NCBI GenBank assembly: GCA_963920525.1
Contig: OY986437.1
Coordinates: 54,359,830-54,423,829 of the forward strand
Origin: Dichetophora obliterata
Taxonomy: Eukaryota; Arthropoda; Insecta; Diptera; Sciomyzidae
Length of the DNA stretch: 64,000 nt
Direction of reading: 5' to 3'
Below are positions 1 through 10,393 of this stretch, piece by piece. Position numbers and translations under genes: made by a program. Numbering within the stretch: the first letter of the stretch is position 1; each line of letters starts with the position of its first letter. The notes beneath the pieces are model-generated. The model searched no databases. It was given only the letters and a program-made list of their open reading frames with translations, and was not told the origin of the DNA.

Positions 1-1258
1 GGAAAATCTTAAGGTCATCAGAATATAACAAACAATTACTGTGAGGAAAAAGATATGTTATATCATTAACGAAAAGAATAAAGAGAAGAGGTCCCAAAAT
101 ACTACCTTGAGGAACGTCAGACGTAGCAACATACGCGAAGGATTTCACATTATCAAAAGCAACAATGCACTGCCTATTGGATAAGTAGGAACTTATCCAG
201 CTAAGGAAACTTGAGTGAAAACCCATTCTCTGCAATTTGTTAACCAAGAGGAGATGGGAGACCTTATCAAGGGCTTTCGCAAAGGCAGTGTACACCACAT
301 CAACTTGATAACCCTTCTGAAACGAAGATAAGCAATATTCAGAGAGAGTTACCAAATTAGAAACAGTTGACCGACCGGGCATAAAACCATGCTGATAAGG
401 AGAAATAATATTCTTTACAGCGAAAAACAATTTAATCTTAACAATCGATTCAAACAATTTCGAAATAGTCGAAAGTTTTGAAATTGGTCTATAATTTTTG
501 GCATTATTTTTCGAACCCGATTTATACATAGGTGTTATATAAGCAACTTTCCAGTCGTCTATAAAAACGCCCAACCTAAGCGACTTATTAAATATTATCA
601 TTAAGGGATAGGCCACAGAATACGTTTATTTTTTTAGAAGGAAACAACAAAGACCATCGAAATCTAATTTTTGTGACGATTTAAGCCTTATAATGCCATC
701 AACAACATCCTCATCTGTCAGAGAGAGAAATCCAAAAACTATCTGCGAGACTACACCATTTTGCACTTCAAGACTGACAGTACTAACAGGCTCAAAGTTA
801 GAAAGAAAAAATTTGCAAAAAGATTAGCCGTCGAACTAACATTATTTGAAGTGTTATTGTTTAAAAAAGGCGGCCGTAGCCTAGTGGGTAGAGTTCGTGG
901 CCCCTAAGCTAAAGAACCTCGGTAGCCCGGGTTCAATTCCAGCTCAGACAGAAAGTTTTTTCAATTGAATTAATTTTTCTATTCGTTTGTCACCTCTCTG
1001 CAGACAATGGCAAACCTCAGAGAGTAAAAATGGCCCTGTAAAGCTTCTTGAGAACATAAGCCGTTCGGAGTCGGCATTAAACACGTAGGTCCAGTTCTCG
1101 GTCATTTGTGATCAAACATTTAATAACACGCACAACACAATTGATCAATAGAAGCTAGGTCAAAGTCCTTCCAAGGGCTAAAATGGCCAGTTTTTTTTTT
1201 TGTATTGTTTAAAAACATCGATGCAGGGATATTAGAAGATCCTTTTTTTGATTCAACG
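1..1258 (-). pseudogene. Jockey-like LINE reverse-transcriptase fragment, split by a SINE
   Basis: Read on the minus strand this is the middle of a non-LTR retrotransposon ORF2. Visible blocks in order are the pre-RT linker, KNNAKNYRPIS, QHGFMPGRSTVSN, the motif A region VDVVYTAFAKALDKV, VPQGSILGPLLFILFVNDI and the catalytic YSDD, which reaches the window edge, so the element continues to the left. The reading frame shifts near 810 (T-run) and near 630, and a SINE (868-1202) splits the linker. In motif A the first catalytic aspartate, normally in YTDFSKAFD, is alanine (GCC, about 263-265). The copy is therefore dead in three ways. The order and the block spacing are standard for jockey-clade RTs; the exact clade is not certain. 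It belongs to a different family from the I-like LINE at 3227-10222. Confidence 0.85.
868..1202 (+). mobile_element. tRNA-derived SINE, copy 1, with 13-bp target duplication
   Basis: The head carries RNA polymerase III promoter boxes: an A box TAGCCTAGTGG near 877-887 and a B box GGTTCAATTCC near 931-941. The body ends in ...AAATGGCCAG followed by a T-run. The 13-bp repeat TATTGTTTAAAAA flanks it at 855-867 and 1203-1215, so both ends are defined. It lies inside the minus-strand RT pseudogene and is younger than it. A full second copy lies at 54928-55258 and a headless copy at 26971-27144. The source tRNA was not identified. Confidence 0.85.
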
Positions 1259-1261
1259 AAA

Positions 1262-1757
1262 TGCCTCGACTTGTGTGTATCTAATTATGCACAACATGAC
1301 TTCGCATGGCAATGCTCAAATAAAAACTTAAATGCATATCTGACTACATAGATAAGCATAAAAGATCTATTCTACCCTCCTAAGTAAAAAAGTCATATCT
1401 CCATTTGAGTAGTTTTTAGATTTTTAGCTTTTACGTTTTTTATCTTTCTAAGAAACACACTAGAAGTGACCATTTTATTTAAATTTTTCAGTCATTTGGA
1501 GTTGAAAATGGGTAATCTTAGCTTAACACAAAAATCAGAAACTCATTTACTGTTCCGAATCTGCCCTTTTCTACATTTTGGAATTTTGGCGTTTGTGACA
1601 TTTTTCTTAGGACGGCAGTATTTTATTTTAATTTTTGTGTATTTTTTATGCATTTGACGTTTTGGCAAAACAGATGTGAAGTTGTAAAATTATTTGAGCA
1701 AGTGCGGTTAATTTTTTAAAGTAAATTCGTTTTATTCTTATTTTTATTAAAGCTACT
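1262..1757. mobile_element. Foldback-like element, outer left arm
   Basis: 1265-1372 is an inverted copy of 10223-10330 (shared core: GAGCATTGCCATGCG and a GATACACACAA end). About 1625-1757 is an inverted copy of about 3080-3205, sharing TTTGACGTTTTGGCAAAACA and CAGATGTGAAGTTGTAAAAT. The right arm was originally continuous and is now split by the LINE at 3227-10222, so both blocks belong to one long inverted repeat. The left arm has about 240 bases (1384-1625) that the right arm lacks. Neither the element's exact ends nor a target duplication could be fixed. Confidence 0.6.
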
Positions 1758-1886
1758 CACAGTTTGAATACGCTGATCTGCTATTTGTACGATTTCTTAT
1801 TTGTACGCTAATTAACGTAAGCGTATTTTGCTTTGTTGTTGTTTTTCATGCAAACGAAAATACGTAAACACGCGTAAATTAAGGCA

Positions 1887-2061
1887 AGGCTGTGTGCGAA
1901 TTGATCTAAATGCGACCTAAACTAAATAGTGTCGATAAGGCAGTGCTTCCTAATTTAGGAAGCATTTAGGTAGCTCGATAATTTCCTAAATTATTTAGGA
2001 AGCACTGCCTTATCGACCCAATTTAGTTTAGGTCGCATTTAGATCAATTCGCACACAGCCT
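1887..2061. mobile_element. 175-bp palindromic MITE, copy 1
   Basis: The whole element is a near-perfect hairpin. It begins AGGCTGTGTGCGAATTGATC and ends with its reverse complement. The arms contain CGACCTAAACTAAAT and GTCGATAAGGCAGTGC, and the centre is CCTAAAT-rich. Other copies lie at 11186-11360 and 11584-11757. It has no coding capacity. The target duplication could not be told apart from the AT-rich flank, so the superfamily is open. Confidence 0.85.
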
Positions 2062-2547
2062 AAAGTAGCCTTTGGACCTCGTTTTTGTACCTCGTATTTT
2101 TATGCTCTCCGAAAATTCCCAATCGCCAACGAAACTTGCTTAGTCGCCAAGTCCAAATTTTCGCCGACGAAACTTTGAAAGAAAAATTCAAGAAATGTCA
2201 TCAACGAAAGCAAGAGTCAAATATGTAGTAAAATCAGAAATATGAAAGAAATTTCTGCAACGAAAATGGGAAGAAAATTTCGCCCACGAAAACAAGATTA
2301 ATTTTATTTTTTTTTACCTTTATTACAAATTTATATTATTAACCTTTTATTTGCCAACTTTTTATTACAGATTTTATGGGATTCACGGACGATTATTCGT
2401 CAAGGGATGTCTGGCCTACGGGGTACATACATCACAGGGTTGCATAATTTTTGAATACGACAGTCACATAGCGGAGTGCTCACAGTTTCAACAATAACAA
2501 ATGCTATGAATACGATTCTTAAATGTACGCTTAAGCTGTAAATAGCC

Positions 2548-2677
2548 TTATTGTTTAATTTTGACTATGTGACTATGTGACTATGTTTTGCATAACCACC
2601 ATTTATTTTGCTGTGTGATAGCCACTTATCTGCGTTACATGCGCTGCTATGCCATGCAAAGCTAACTGGACCATTAG
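2548..2677. repeat. Foldback-like element, inner left arm
   Basis: This stretch is inverted relative to 2971-3095. Both carry GACTATGTGACTATG-like sequence, GCATAAYCACCATTTATTT, CTTATCTGCGTT and CCATGCRARGCTAACTGGACCATTA. It also holds a short tandem GACTATGT repeat. The same terminal motif, GCCATGCGAGGCTAACTGGACCAT, recurs at 10369-10393, which suggests a modular arm shared by members of one family. The roughly 790 bases between it and the outer left arm contain the palindromic MITE and look inserted. Confidence 0.6.
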
Positions 2678-2969
2678 AGAGGGCTTGTGATAAATTAACT
2701 ATTAAAGTTTCCTAGTATGTGTGGAAGGACCAGACAGGGCAAACTGAGCAAGCTTCAAGAAATAGATACAGTTACTAAACTTAATGAGCTCATTTTGAAA
2801 ATGATCGGAGTTTTTTGAGCATTCTTATATTAAACGGGGTCCACTTGACAGCTGTCAAAAGGACAGACTGGGTATATAGTCTGATAGATATCATCCAGCT
2901 ACTTTTTAGCGAATTTCACATGCATTGCTCAAAATAAAATTCAGAGTTTTCATTGGGTACAGCCGCAAG

Positions 2970-3213
2970 TAATGGTCCAGTTAGCCTCGCATGGCACAGC
3001 AGCGCATGCAACGCAGATAAGCAGCTAGCACACAGCCAAATAAATGGTGATTATGCAAAGCATAGTCACATGGTCAAAATAAAACAATAAAAAAAGAATA
3101 CAACGATTTTATTTTAATAAATTAACCGAACTTGGTGAAAAAATTTTACAACTTCACATCTGTTTTGCCAAAACGTCAAATACATAGAAGAATACACAGA
3201 AATCAAAATGAAT
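2970..3213. repeat. Foldback-like element, right arm (inner part)
   Basis: This is the inverted partner of both left-arm blocks (2548-2677 and 1625-1757) read as one continuous stretch. It ends at 3213, where the LINE target duplication begins; the arm resumes at 10236. Confidence 0.6.
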
Positions 3214-3323
3214 AGATCTTCTATGTGACTTTTGAATTAGCGTCGATGTGAGAAACACGTGTTTTTCTGGATAGCGAGTAAAATTTTCTGCAAATTTCTA
3301 AATCTTAACATAAGTTAATAAGT

Positions 3324-4613
3324 ATGGTGTATCCCATAAGACCGTCTAGTGTTAGTGGAGGAAATAATGATCCAGGGGGGAAAAGTCTGTTAAGTAGTAT
3401 TCCAGATAGGATCAAGCAATTCCATCATCCAAAGGATAGCTACGAGGTACTTATCCAGTCTTACCCGGGCAGCCAAGCTCTGCCCTTGCCAAAGCTAGGT
3501 AAATCTCTTTACGAAAAGTATAACAATATTGATATTTTTTTCATAAACAAGAAAAAAATAAAAATAGTCACAAAATTGCGCAATATGGCCAGCTTAATTG
3601 CCAAAGATGAGCCCCTTATGGAAAACTTCAGGGTATTCATTCCACCCGAATTATGTGAGGTTAAGGGTGTAATCAATATCCCCGCAGACTCCGAATACTC
3701 AGAGAAAAGTATATATGAATTCCTTTTAATAAAACAATTTCCAGAATACGGTCAACTTCCTCAATACACTGATATAACCGAAGTTCGTCGCTTCACTAAT
3801 GCTGTACCGAATGGTGGTGGAAGCCGTTACGACTTGGATTTGGTTCTTGTGACGTTTGCGGGAGATGTTATACCGTCCCATGTTTCCATGGACGGCATAA
3901 TATATCCTGTCAAGCCTTATGTTGAGCCCATTATGCAATGTCGTTAGTGCTGGCGGTACAACCATACCGAAAAGGTTTGCAATCGTATGAAAAAACTTTG
4001 TACCAGATGTGGCAAGCCTCATGATGATCAATGCAATGCTATTGCTGTTTGCGTAAATTGTTCTAAATTTCATGAAGCTACATCACTCGACTGTGAAAAA
4101 CGTCAATCTATTAAAAAACTTAAACTCGACAAAGCTAAAGCCACTGCTCCGCAGAAGCTAAAAAAGACGCAAAATGCTCCTTTCGCCCAAATCTTTAACT
4201 TTAATTCTTCTGACTTCCCAGAACTTCCAAAGAAACGACCACGTACTGACGCGTTGAAACCGCAGGCAATCAGGCCCCGTTTTGAATCTAGAGGCAAAAC
4301 TAAACCCTCAACTGATGCGAATATTTTACAAATCAATGACGTGTCAGTCAGAGACGACATTGATCTAACCATTCCAGATCGCCAAGAAAGCATAACCCCT
4401 ACCCCAAAATCTACAATTACTGCCAGTGAGCTGCAGCCACTAGAGCAATCATCACTTTACACTAGTAATGAAAACAATTTAGATGTCCCTTGCTCTTCCC
4501 CAAATAAAACTACTCCTTATAGAGACTTTGAATCGTTTCACAATTCTTTTCTAAATAATTCAGACCCTAACCTACTAAAAATACATAATGTCGATGAAAA
4601 TTTTTCAACTTAA
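3324..4613 (+). pseudogene. LINE ORF1 (gag-like RNA-binding protein), one in-frame stop
   Basis: Predicted nucleic-acid-binding chaperone that packages LINE RNA with ORF2 product. About 430 codons are open except for one TAG at 3945-3947. The stop falls inside the first zinc knuckle, which otherwise has exact CX2CX4HX4C spacing (CR-stop-CWRYNHTEKVC); a single change from a Tyr codon would explain it. Two further knuckles follow: CTRCGKPHDDQC and CVNCSKFHEATSLDC. Three knuckles are typical of I-like ORF1. The C-terminal third is polar and low-complexity. The ATG at 3324 follows a short leader, and the reading frame continues unchanged past the stop. Its last 26 nt overlap the start of ORF2, which suggests coupled or reinitiating translation. 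Confidence 0.85.
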
Positions 4614-6404
4614 TGCTACAAGTATAAAATATAAGAAGCCGCAACTCATACAATATCTAAACCAAAACAATATATCGATTAGCTGTCTTTCGGAAACATT
4701 TCTAAAGCCCTCTGATCAATTCAACATTAATAATTATAAAATTTTTCGAAAAGATAGAAACACTCTTACTTTCGGTGGGGGTGTTGCTATCCTCATCAGA
4801 AGTGATTTACAATCTAAAGAGGTTTCGATTCCTACCTCTTATACAGGAATTGAAGCTGAAGCCTGTGAAATAACATCCTTACAAGGCTCTTTAATGATAA
4901 TATCATTTTATATTTCCCCTTCTACAATTTTTACTTGCTCCCAACTTCATAATCTTATATCTAACTTACCACCTCATTCAAAGATTATAATTTGTGGAGA
5001 CTTCAATGCACATCACACCCTCTGGGGTAACTCTCATTGTGACTCTAAAGGAAAGTCCCTTTTAGAGTTTATTGAAAACAACAATTTTGTTCTTCTTAAC
5101 AATGGCCTACCAACTTTTTTTGGCTGCGCAAATCCGTCAGCAGTGGATTTATCATTCTGCTCTCCGAACGTTTCTCTCACTGCATCTTGGACAACAGTCA
5201 ATGAAACCCTTGGAAGCAACCACTGCGGAATTCTTATTGAACTAAGTTTAACTCCCAGCAGAATCGTTAGTTCAGATAACTTTATACCAAAGTTTATTGA
5301 TAAAAAACTTATTAATAATAAGGTTTGGAACATCGTGCACTGCGATGAGTTCATAGAATCTGGTGAAAATGAAAGATTCGATATATTCTCAAAACTGTTT
5401 TATGATCAATTTATCACCACTAGAAAACTCACAAATCGACCCTCTAATCCTTGGTGGAACATGAATTGTAGCAAGGCGTCTGCCCTACAGCGTAGATGTC
5501 TAGCTCGCTTCAAGCACCACCCCTCAAGAGAGAATCTTGACGCTCTCAGAGAAGCCAGAAAGAAATATTTTTACACTTTGCGTTTTGAAAAAAGTAAAGG
5601 CTGGAAAGAGTTCTGTCAGCAAATTAGCTGCGACATAACTGTCAAGGAGCTATGGGAAAAGATTAAAATGTTTAAAGGCATATATACTCCCAATTCGTAC
5701 AGCATCTCAAATGACTACTTAGTTAAATTTTCGGACTCTCTTATGGGTCCTTTTGGTCCAGCTAACCTTTGCTCCCCGAATAATAATCAACTAAGTCACT
5801 CTTTAAATCTCCCGTTCTCCTTCAATGAACTTAACATGGCAATATTAGCCTCCAAAAACTCTTCTCCTGGTATCGATGGTATTAGAAATGGGCATATAAA
5901 AAATTTTAATACAAGCAACAAACTGTTGCTGTTGAACATGTACAATCATGTTTTTAAAACAGGTCGAATTCCGGAGTGTTGGCTGCAATACAAAGTTATA
6001 CCTATCTTAAAAAAGCACAGGCCTGCTAATGATCATACATCCTATCGTAGTATTGCTCTTATTTCATGCCTAAGAAAACTTTTCGAGCGCATGATCAACA
6101 ACAGAATTGAGCACTTTCTTGAAACAAAAAACAAACTTCATTCTGCGCAATCAGGCTTCCGGCGTGGAAGATCTACAACTGACAATATTCTAACTTTGTG
6201 GACCTCCGCGAAGACTGCAATTATAGAGTCTAAATTTATGGTTGCCCTCTTCATTGACATAAAAAGTGCTTTTGATAATGTTAATATAAGTTTGCTCTTG
6301 TCCCAGTTTAAGCTCATGGGCCTGCCTAACCATCTCTGTGACGTGATATTCAATCTTTCCAGATATAAGGACCTTATAATCCAGTCCTCGGATGTAACTA
6401 TTAA

Positions 6405-7313
6405 TGCCCCTATCACCGTCTGCGAATCGAACAAAAATTAAGTCGAATTCGCCAAATTGGTATCACCGTCGGCGAATGTTTTAATTTAATTCGACTGCAA
6501 CGTCAAAAACAGGCGAATGAAAAACTTCGCGGTATCACTGTTCGCGAATTTCGCAGATGTCGTTCGACTTAAGCGTCAAAAACAGACGAATAAAAATATT
6601 TGGTGACAAGCCGGCGAATGCGTTTGATTTCTTTTAATTTTGCACATAAAAATGGAAAATAATAGAAAAAGGTAAGTAAATTGCATTGTATCAATAATCC
6701 CGACAACTTCGCTTAAAACTGTGGACACCGTTGATTGCGCAAGACCCAATTCAAAATCGTTTCCAACGCTCTTTTGGCAACGACCCTCAGCAAAAAATCG
6801 TAGAGTACTAGCTAGCTTCAAAATAGGAGGAATCGCACAACTTCGAATTGACTGCATGGAGTCTTCAATATTCTGCAACACAAAGACAAAGGCTTCCTTG
6901 TTAAGCCTAAAATATGATTAAAACCTTTAAGAGATTTTAAATATTTCAATGAAGATCAACCGGGCATATAAAAATACTCACAGGTCGTCAGGAATCTCTA
7001 GCGGATTGGATTTATCCCTAATACTGCGTCGTAATCTGCATAAAGTTTGTTTTTCCTCAGTTTCTCAAAAGAATAGCTCCGCGCTGCTTAACATTTTAGT
7101 ATATTTTATTATTTATTTGTATTTATCGCGGCTTAATTGAAATGTGAGGTTTGAGTTTTGACGTTTCTAAGCTAATTTTATTGTTTTCTGCTTTGGCAGC
7201 ACCGTATCTGAGGCGAATAAGTAGGTTCGCAAACAGTGATACCACAAAAAGAAAAATTCGCCAAATGATTCGATTCGAGTGAAGCATTCGATTCGCAGAC
7301 GGTGATAGGGGCA
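6405..7313. mobile_element. 909-bp PIF/Harbinger derivative inside the LINE
   Basis: The ends are inverted repeats: TGCCCCTATCACCGTCTGCG at the left and its complement at the right, extending about 28 bases through GAATCGAA. The 3-bp repeat TAA flanks it (6402-6404 and 7314-7316), the TWA-type duplication of the PIF/Harbinger group. GCGAATTCG-like motifs recur subterminally on both sides. It is internally deleted, keeping only the start of a transposase gene on the minus strand. On the plus strand a short ATG at 6652 runs into GGTAAGT, like the first exon of the second (Myb/SANT-type) Harbinger gene; that reading is tentative. Confidence 0.82.
6680..7035 (-). pseudogene. Harbinger transposase remnant (two partial exons)
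   Basis: The minus strand reads RRSIRDKSNPLEIPDD, then a 75-base intron (donor GTGAGT at 6981-6976, acceptor TTTTAG ending at 6907), then NKEAFVFVLQNIEDSMQS, AIPPILKLASTLRFFAEG and QKSVGNDFELGLAQSTVSTV. The IPP..KL..TLRF..EG and GLAQSTVSTVL blocks are the N-terminal helix-turn-helix region of HARBI1-like transposases. The DDE catalytic core is absent, so this copy cannot encode an active enzyme and must have moved by supply in trans. Confidence 0.8.
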
Positions 7314-9357
7314 TAAAAGAAGATCTATCACTGGCACCCCGCAGGGATCTGTATTAAGTCCACTTTGTTTTAACGCCTATATAAATAACGTATTCGTGGA
7401 TATTGGCATCGATGTGTTAGGCTATGCTGATGATATTGTAATTTTTACATCAGAACGTTCACTCAACCTGGCAATTAGGAGAATACAAATTGCTGTTGAC
7501 ATAATAAACAGCAAACTCTGCTACCTTCAGCTTTCGCTTTCTCCGGACAAATGTAAAGCCCTTATATTTTCTGGCACTCATAGAAACAGAAACCACGACC
7601 TACACATCAACATAAATACTCGAATCATTGAATTCGTAGACACTTTCAACTTTCTTGGCTTTGTTTTTCATAAACATCTCAATTTAAATCATCATGTTGA
7701 TAAAACAGTTAGAAGCTGCTTTAATTTTTTAAACGTCTTACGCTCGTTATGTGGAGTTTCATGGGGTTCAGACCCATTAAATCTTATTCTGCTTTATAAA
7801 GGTGTAATACGCCCCAAATTGGAATATATGTCTTTGCTGTTACTTGATTGCTCTGAATCTCAGCTTCTTAAACTCCAAAGAGTTCAGTTTAAAAGCATAC
7901 GTATTGCTCTAGGTGCCATGATATCCACTCATACTTTGGGTTTAGAACAAAGGGCTAATATTATGCCGCTTCCCGACCGTTTCCTAAAATTGAGCAACAA
8001 CTTTGTCAATAAACTAGTGTCCAATACTATGCACTCTGCCTGGCCTTCCATTTCCAAGTTGCTTCAAATAGCCCCTGATTGCACCAAAATCTTAAACCTT
8101 ATCAGTTTTAAGCTTAACAATTTCCAAATATCAAAATTCCCAACGCATCCTTATTTTTCAGTTCCTTTTGATATAGTACATTTTTCACCAATAGTAGAGT
8201 TTCTGAATATACGTAAGAAAGTATGTTCTCCTGATCTTGTCCTATCAAAATTCAATACCGCTATCAACGGTCGATGGAAAAACTTCTCGAAAATCTACAC
8301 GGATGGGTCCAAAACTTCAGACAAAGTAAGCGCTGCGATCTGGTACCCTAGTCTAGACATTGAGGCTTCCTTTTCCCTAACCCTGGAAAGCACCATTTTC
8401 ACCGCTGAAGCCTTTGCCATAATTGAAGCTATTCACCTTGCACAGCTCCAAGAAGAAAACAACTTTGTTATTATATCAGACAGTAAATCAGTACTTCAGA
8501 TGCTTCTCTCCTACTGTAATTCAAATACTCATCCTTATATCTTCGAGATAAAAAAATGGCACTTCAAATGAAAAGACTTGGGAAAAGAATACATTTTCTT
8601 TGGATTGCAAGTCACGTAGGAATCGAAGGGAATGAATACGTTGATTCTCTAGCTGTTAAGCACATACCAACATCTCCTGAGAAAACTCTTCTGCATTGTG
8701 ATCTCAAGTCTTTCGATCTTCGCAAATCTATCATGTCTTGGCAAAATAAATGGAACAGTAGCATCTACGGTCGTCACTTATTCAACATTGCTCCTAAGGT
8801 TAACGTCCAACCCTGGTTCAAGAACCACAATTTATCGCGAGGCATTATCACGACAATAAATCGCTTACGTTTCAGTCATATTCAAACCCGTGAACACCTT
8901 GCTAAAATCAATATATTGCAATGCAGTCGCTGCGATTGTGGACTTAGACAAAGTATCGACCATTTGACATTCTTCTGCCCATTATTGAGTAGAAGTTTCC
9001 GAATGCAGCTAATACGTAGTTTATTTCGGCACAATATAAGAACCTTTAATGTGAGTGAAATCCTGAAATCTAATAATGTTGACGTTTACAGAGCACTGCA
9101 CAGATTTTACTCGTTGTCGGGGATTCCTGTGTGATAATTCGCACTGGCGCTATTCCAAGTCAATCCTGTATCCTTTATCCCTATCCTTTCTTTGTTCCTT
9201 TCTACTCTCACTGCATAAAGAGAAGGAAAAAAAAAATAAATTTTCCAATTGTTAAATAACATTTCACCTCTTTTTTTTTTTTCTTTTTTTTTTTAACATA
9301 ATTATTCCTGTAAATAATAATAATTAAAAAAAGAAAGAACAAAAAAAAAAAATCAAC

Positions 9358-9868
9358 ACATATGTTGAGTAACTATAAAACTCATCGAGTAATTTATAGA
9401 GTACTTATATAAGAGGATTTATTTTCTGATTATCGAATAATATTTAATTTTTTCTTTAAAAAAAAAAAGAAAAAAAAAACCTGAAAAATTATTTTCTTTT
9501 ATATAGTGTGAGGGAGAAAAAAAATTGTAATACTGTATCTGTTAATACTTTAATTCCAATCTAATATAAAAATGCCAATAAAACCTTGTATATACTTTTT
9601 GTACTTGAAATACAAATGTTGAGTAACTATTAAACTCATCGAATAATTCATAGGGTACTTACTATAAGATGATTTATTTTCTGATTATCAAATAATATTT
9701 CATTTTTTTTTTAATAATAAAAAAAAAATAAAAATAAAAACTTGAAAAATTATTTTGTATTATATAAAGGGAAAGGAAAAAAAAATTTTGTAATACTGCA
9801 TCTGTTAATACATTAATTCCAATTTATAATAAAAATGCCAATAAAACCTTGTATATTTTTTCTACTTG
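9358..9868 (+). repeat. Tandem duplication (2 x ~255 bp) in the LINE 3'UTR
   Basis: Two head-to-tail units begin TGTTGAGTAACTATNAAACTCATCG near 9362 and 9617. Each runs through GATTTATTTTCTGATTATC, a poly-A/T tract, CTGAAAAATTATTTT and GCCAATAAAACCTTGTATA. Each unit carries its own AATAAA, so the LINE mRNA has two candidate polyadenylation signals. The units differ by scattered substitutions and homopolymer lengths. A duplicated 3' end may reflect template jumping; that is inference. Confidence 0.8.
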
Positions 9869-10190
9869 GGGGAAAAAAAAAACGAATAATCGAATAACTT
9901 AAATACTTCCTTTTCAATTACATCTTAATATGTAATACATAAATTTGTTAAAATATATATGTTTAAATCCATATAAATCTTAATAACTACATATAACATA
10001 TCGATATTATTTATTTTCATTATGCTTTAAAAACTTCTTGTTCACCTACACAAATACTGAATTTTGTAATACTATTCGAATATTTAAGCATTTGCTACAA
10101 TTCACTTTGTTAAGTCAGCTACATAGACTACGAGTCTCCGGCTGATTTTAATTCATCCCTAGTAAGGGTTGCTGTTCTATTGTGAACAAG

Positions 10191-10222
10191 CAAAAAGAAG
10201 AAGAAGAAGAAGAAGAAGAAGA
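10191..10222 (+). repeat. (GAA)n tail of the LINE
   Basis: About ten AAG/GAA repeats abut the right-hand target duplication at 10223. I-group LINEs end in short simple repeats instead of poly(A), so this is read as the element's 3' terminus. Confidence 0.8.
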
Positions 10223-10235
10223 AGATCTTCTATGT

Positions 10236-10335
10236 TTATCTATGTACTCAGAGATGCATTTCTGTTTTTATCTGAGCATTGCCATGCGTTGCCATGTTGT
10301 GCTTAATCAGATACACACAAATCCCACTAAACAGA
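10236..10335. repeat. Foldback-like element, outer right arm
   Basis: This is the inverted partner of 1265-1372: TTATCTATGTASTCAGAKATGCATTT, GAGCATTGCCATGCG, and a terminal GATACACACAA. Similarity fades near 10330. A further family motif (GCCATGCGAGGCTAACTGGACC) follows at 10369-10391. Confidence 0.6.
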
Positions 10336-10393
10336 TTTCGATGTGACGCTTGTTAAGCCATGCACTGCTATGCCATGCGAGGCTAACTGGACC

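Larger units (their letters stand above)
4588..9134 (+). pseudogene. LINE ORF2: endonuclease-RT-RNase H polyprotein, interrupted
   Basis: Enzyme for target-primed reverse transcription. The N-terminal endonuclease shows CLSETFL, IICGDFNAHHTLWG and a terminal SNHCGI. The RT shows LISCLRKLFERM, HSAQSGFRRGRSTTDN, motif A FIDIKSAFDNV, TPQGSVLSPLCFNAYINNV (after the insertion) and YADDIVIF near 7425. RNase H has all four acidic residues: YTDGSK, TAEAFAI, ISDSKS and HVGIEGNEYVDS. A C-terminal cysteine-histidine block (CSRCDCGLRQSIDHLTFFC) follows. Two lesions are visible. A PIF/Harbinger element plus its 3-bp duplication (912 nt, a multiple of 3) lies between motifs A and C. One base is missing in the A-run near 8549-8556, shifting the frame before the last RNase H aspartate. 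The A-run shift could be an assembly error. Confidence 0.87.
3227..10222 (+). mobile_element. Full-length I-like LINE with 13-bp target duplication
   Basis: AGATCTTCTATGT occurs at 3214-3226 and again at 10223-10235, fixing both ends of one insertion. The element has a ~97-base 5'UTR, ORF1 with three zinc knuckles, ORF2 with endonuclease, RT and RNase H, a long 3'UTR containing a tandem duplication, and a 3' (GAA)n tail in place of poly(A). ORF1 and ORF2 overlap by 26 nt. Endonuclease-RT-RNase H order and the knuckled ORF1 point to the I group. Subtracting the 909-bp Harbinger insertion leaves about 6.1 kb, usual for this group. The few lesions and the intact duplication suggest a fairly young copy. 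Confidence 0.88.
9135..10222 (+). other. LINE 3' untranslated region
   Basis: Non-coding, A/T-rich sequence after ORF2 with long A and T runs, the tandem duplication above and a final segment up to GTGAACAAGCAAAAAG. It ends in the (GAA)n tract. Confidence 0.75.
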
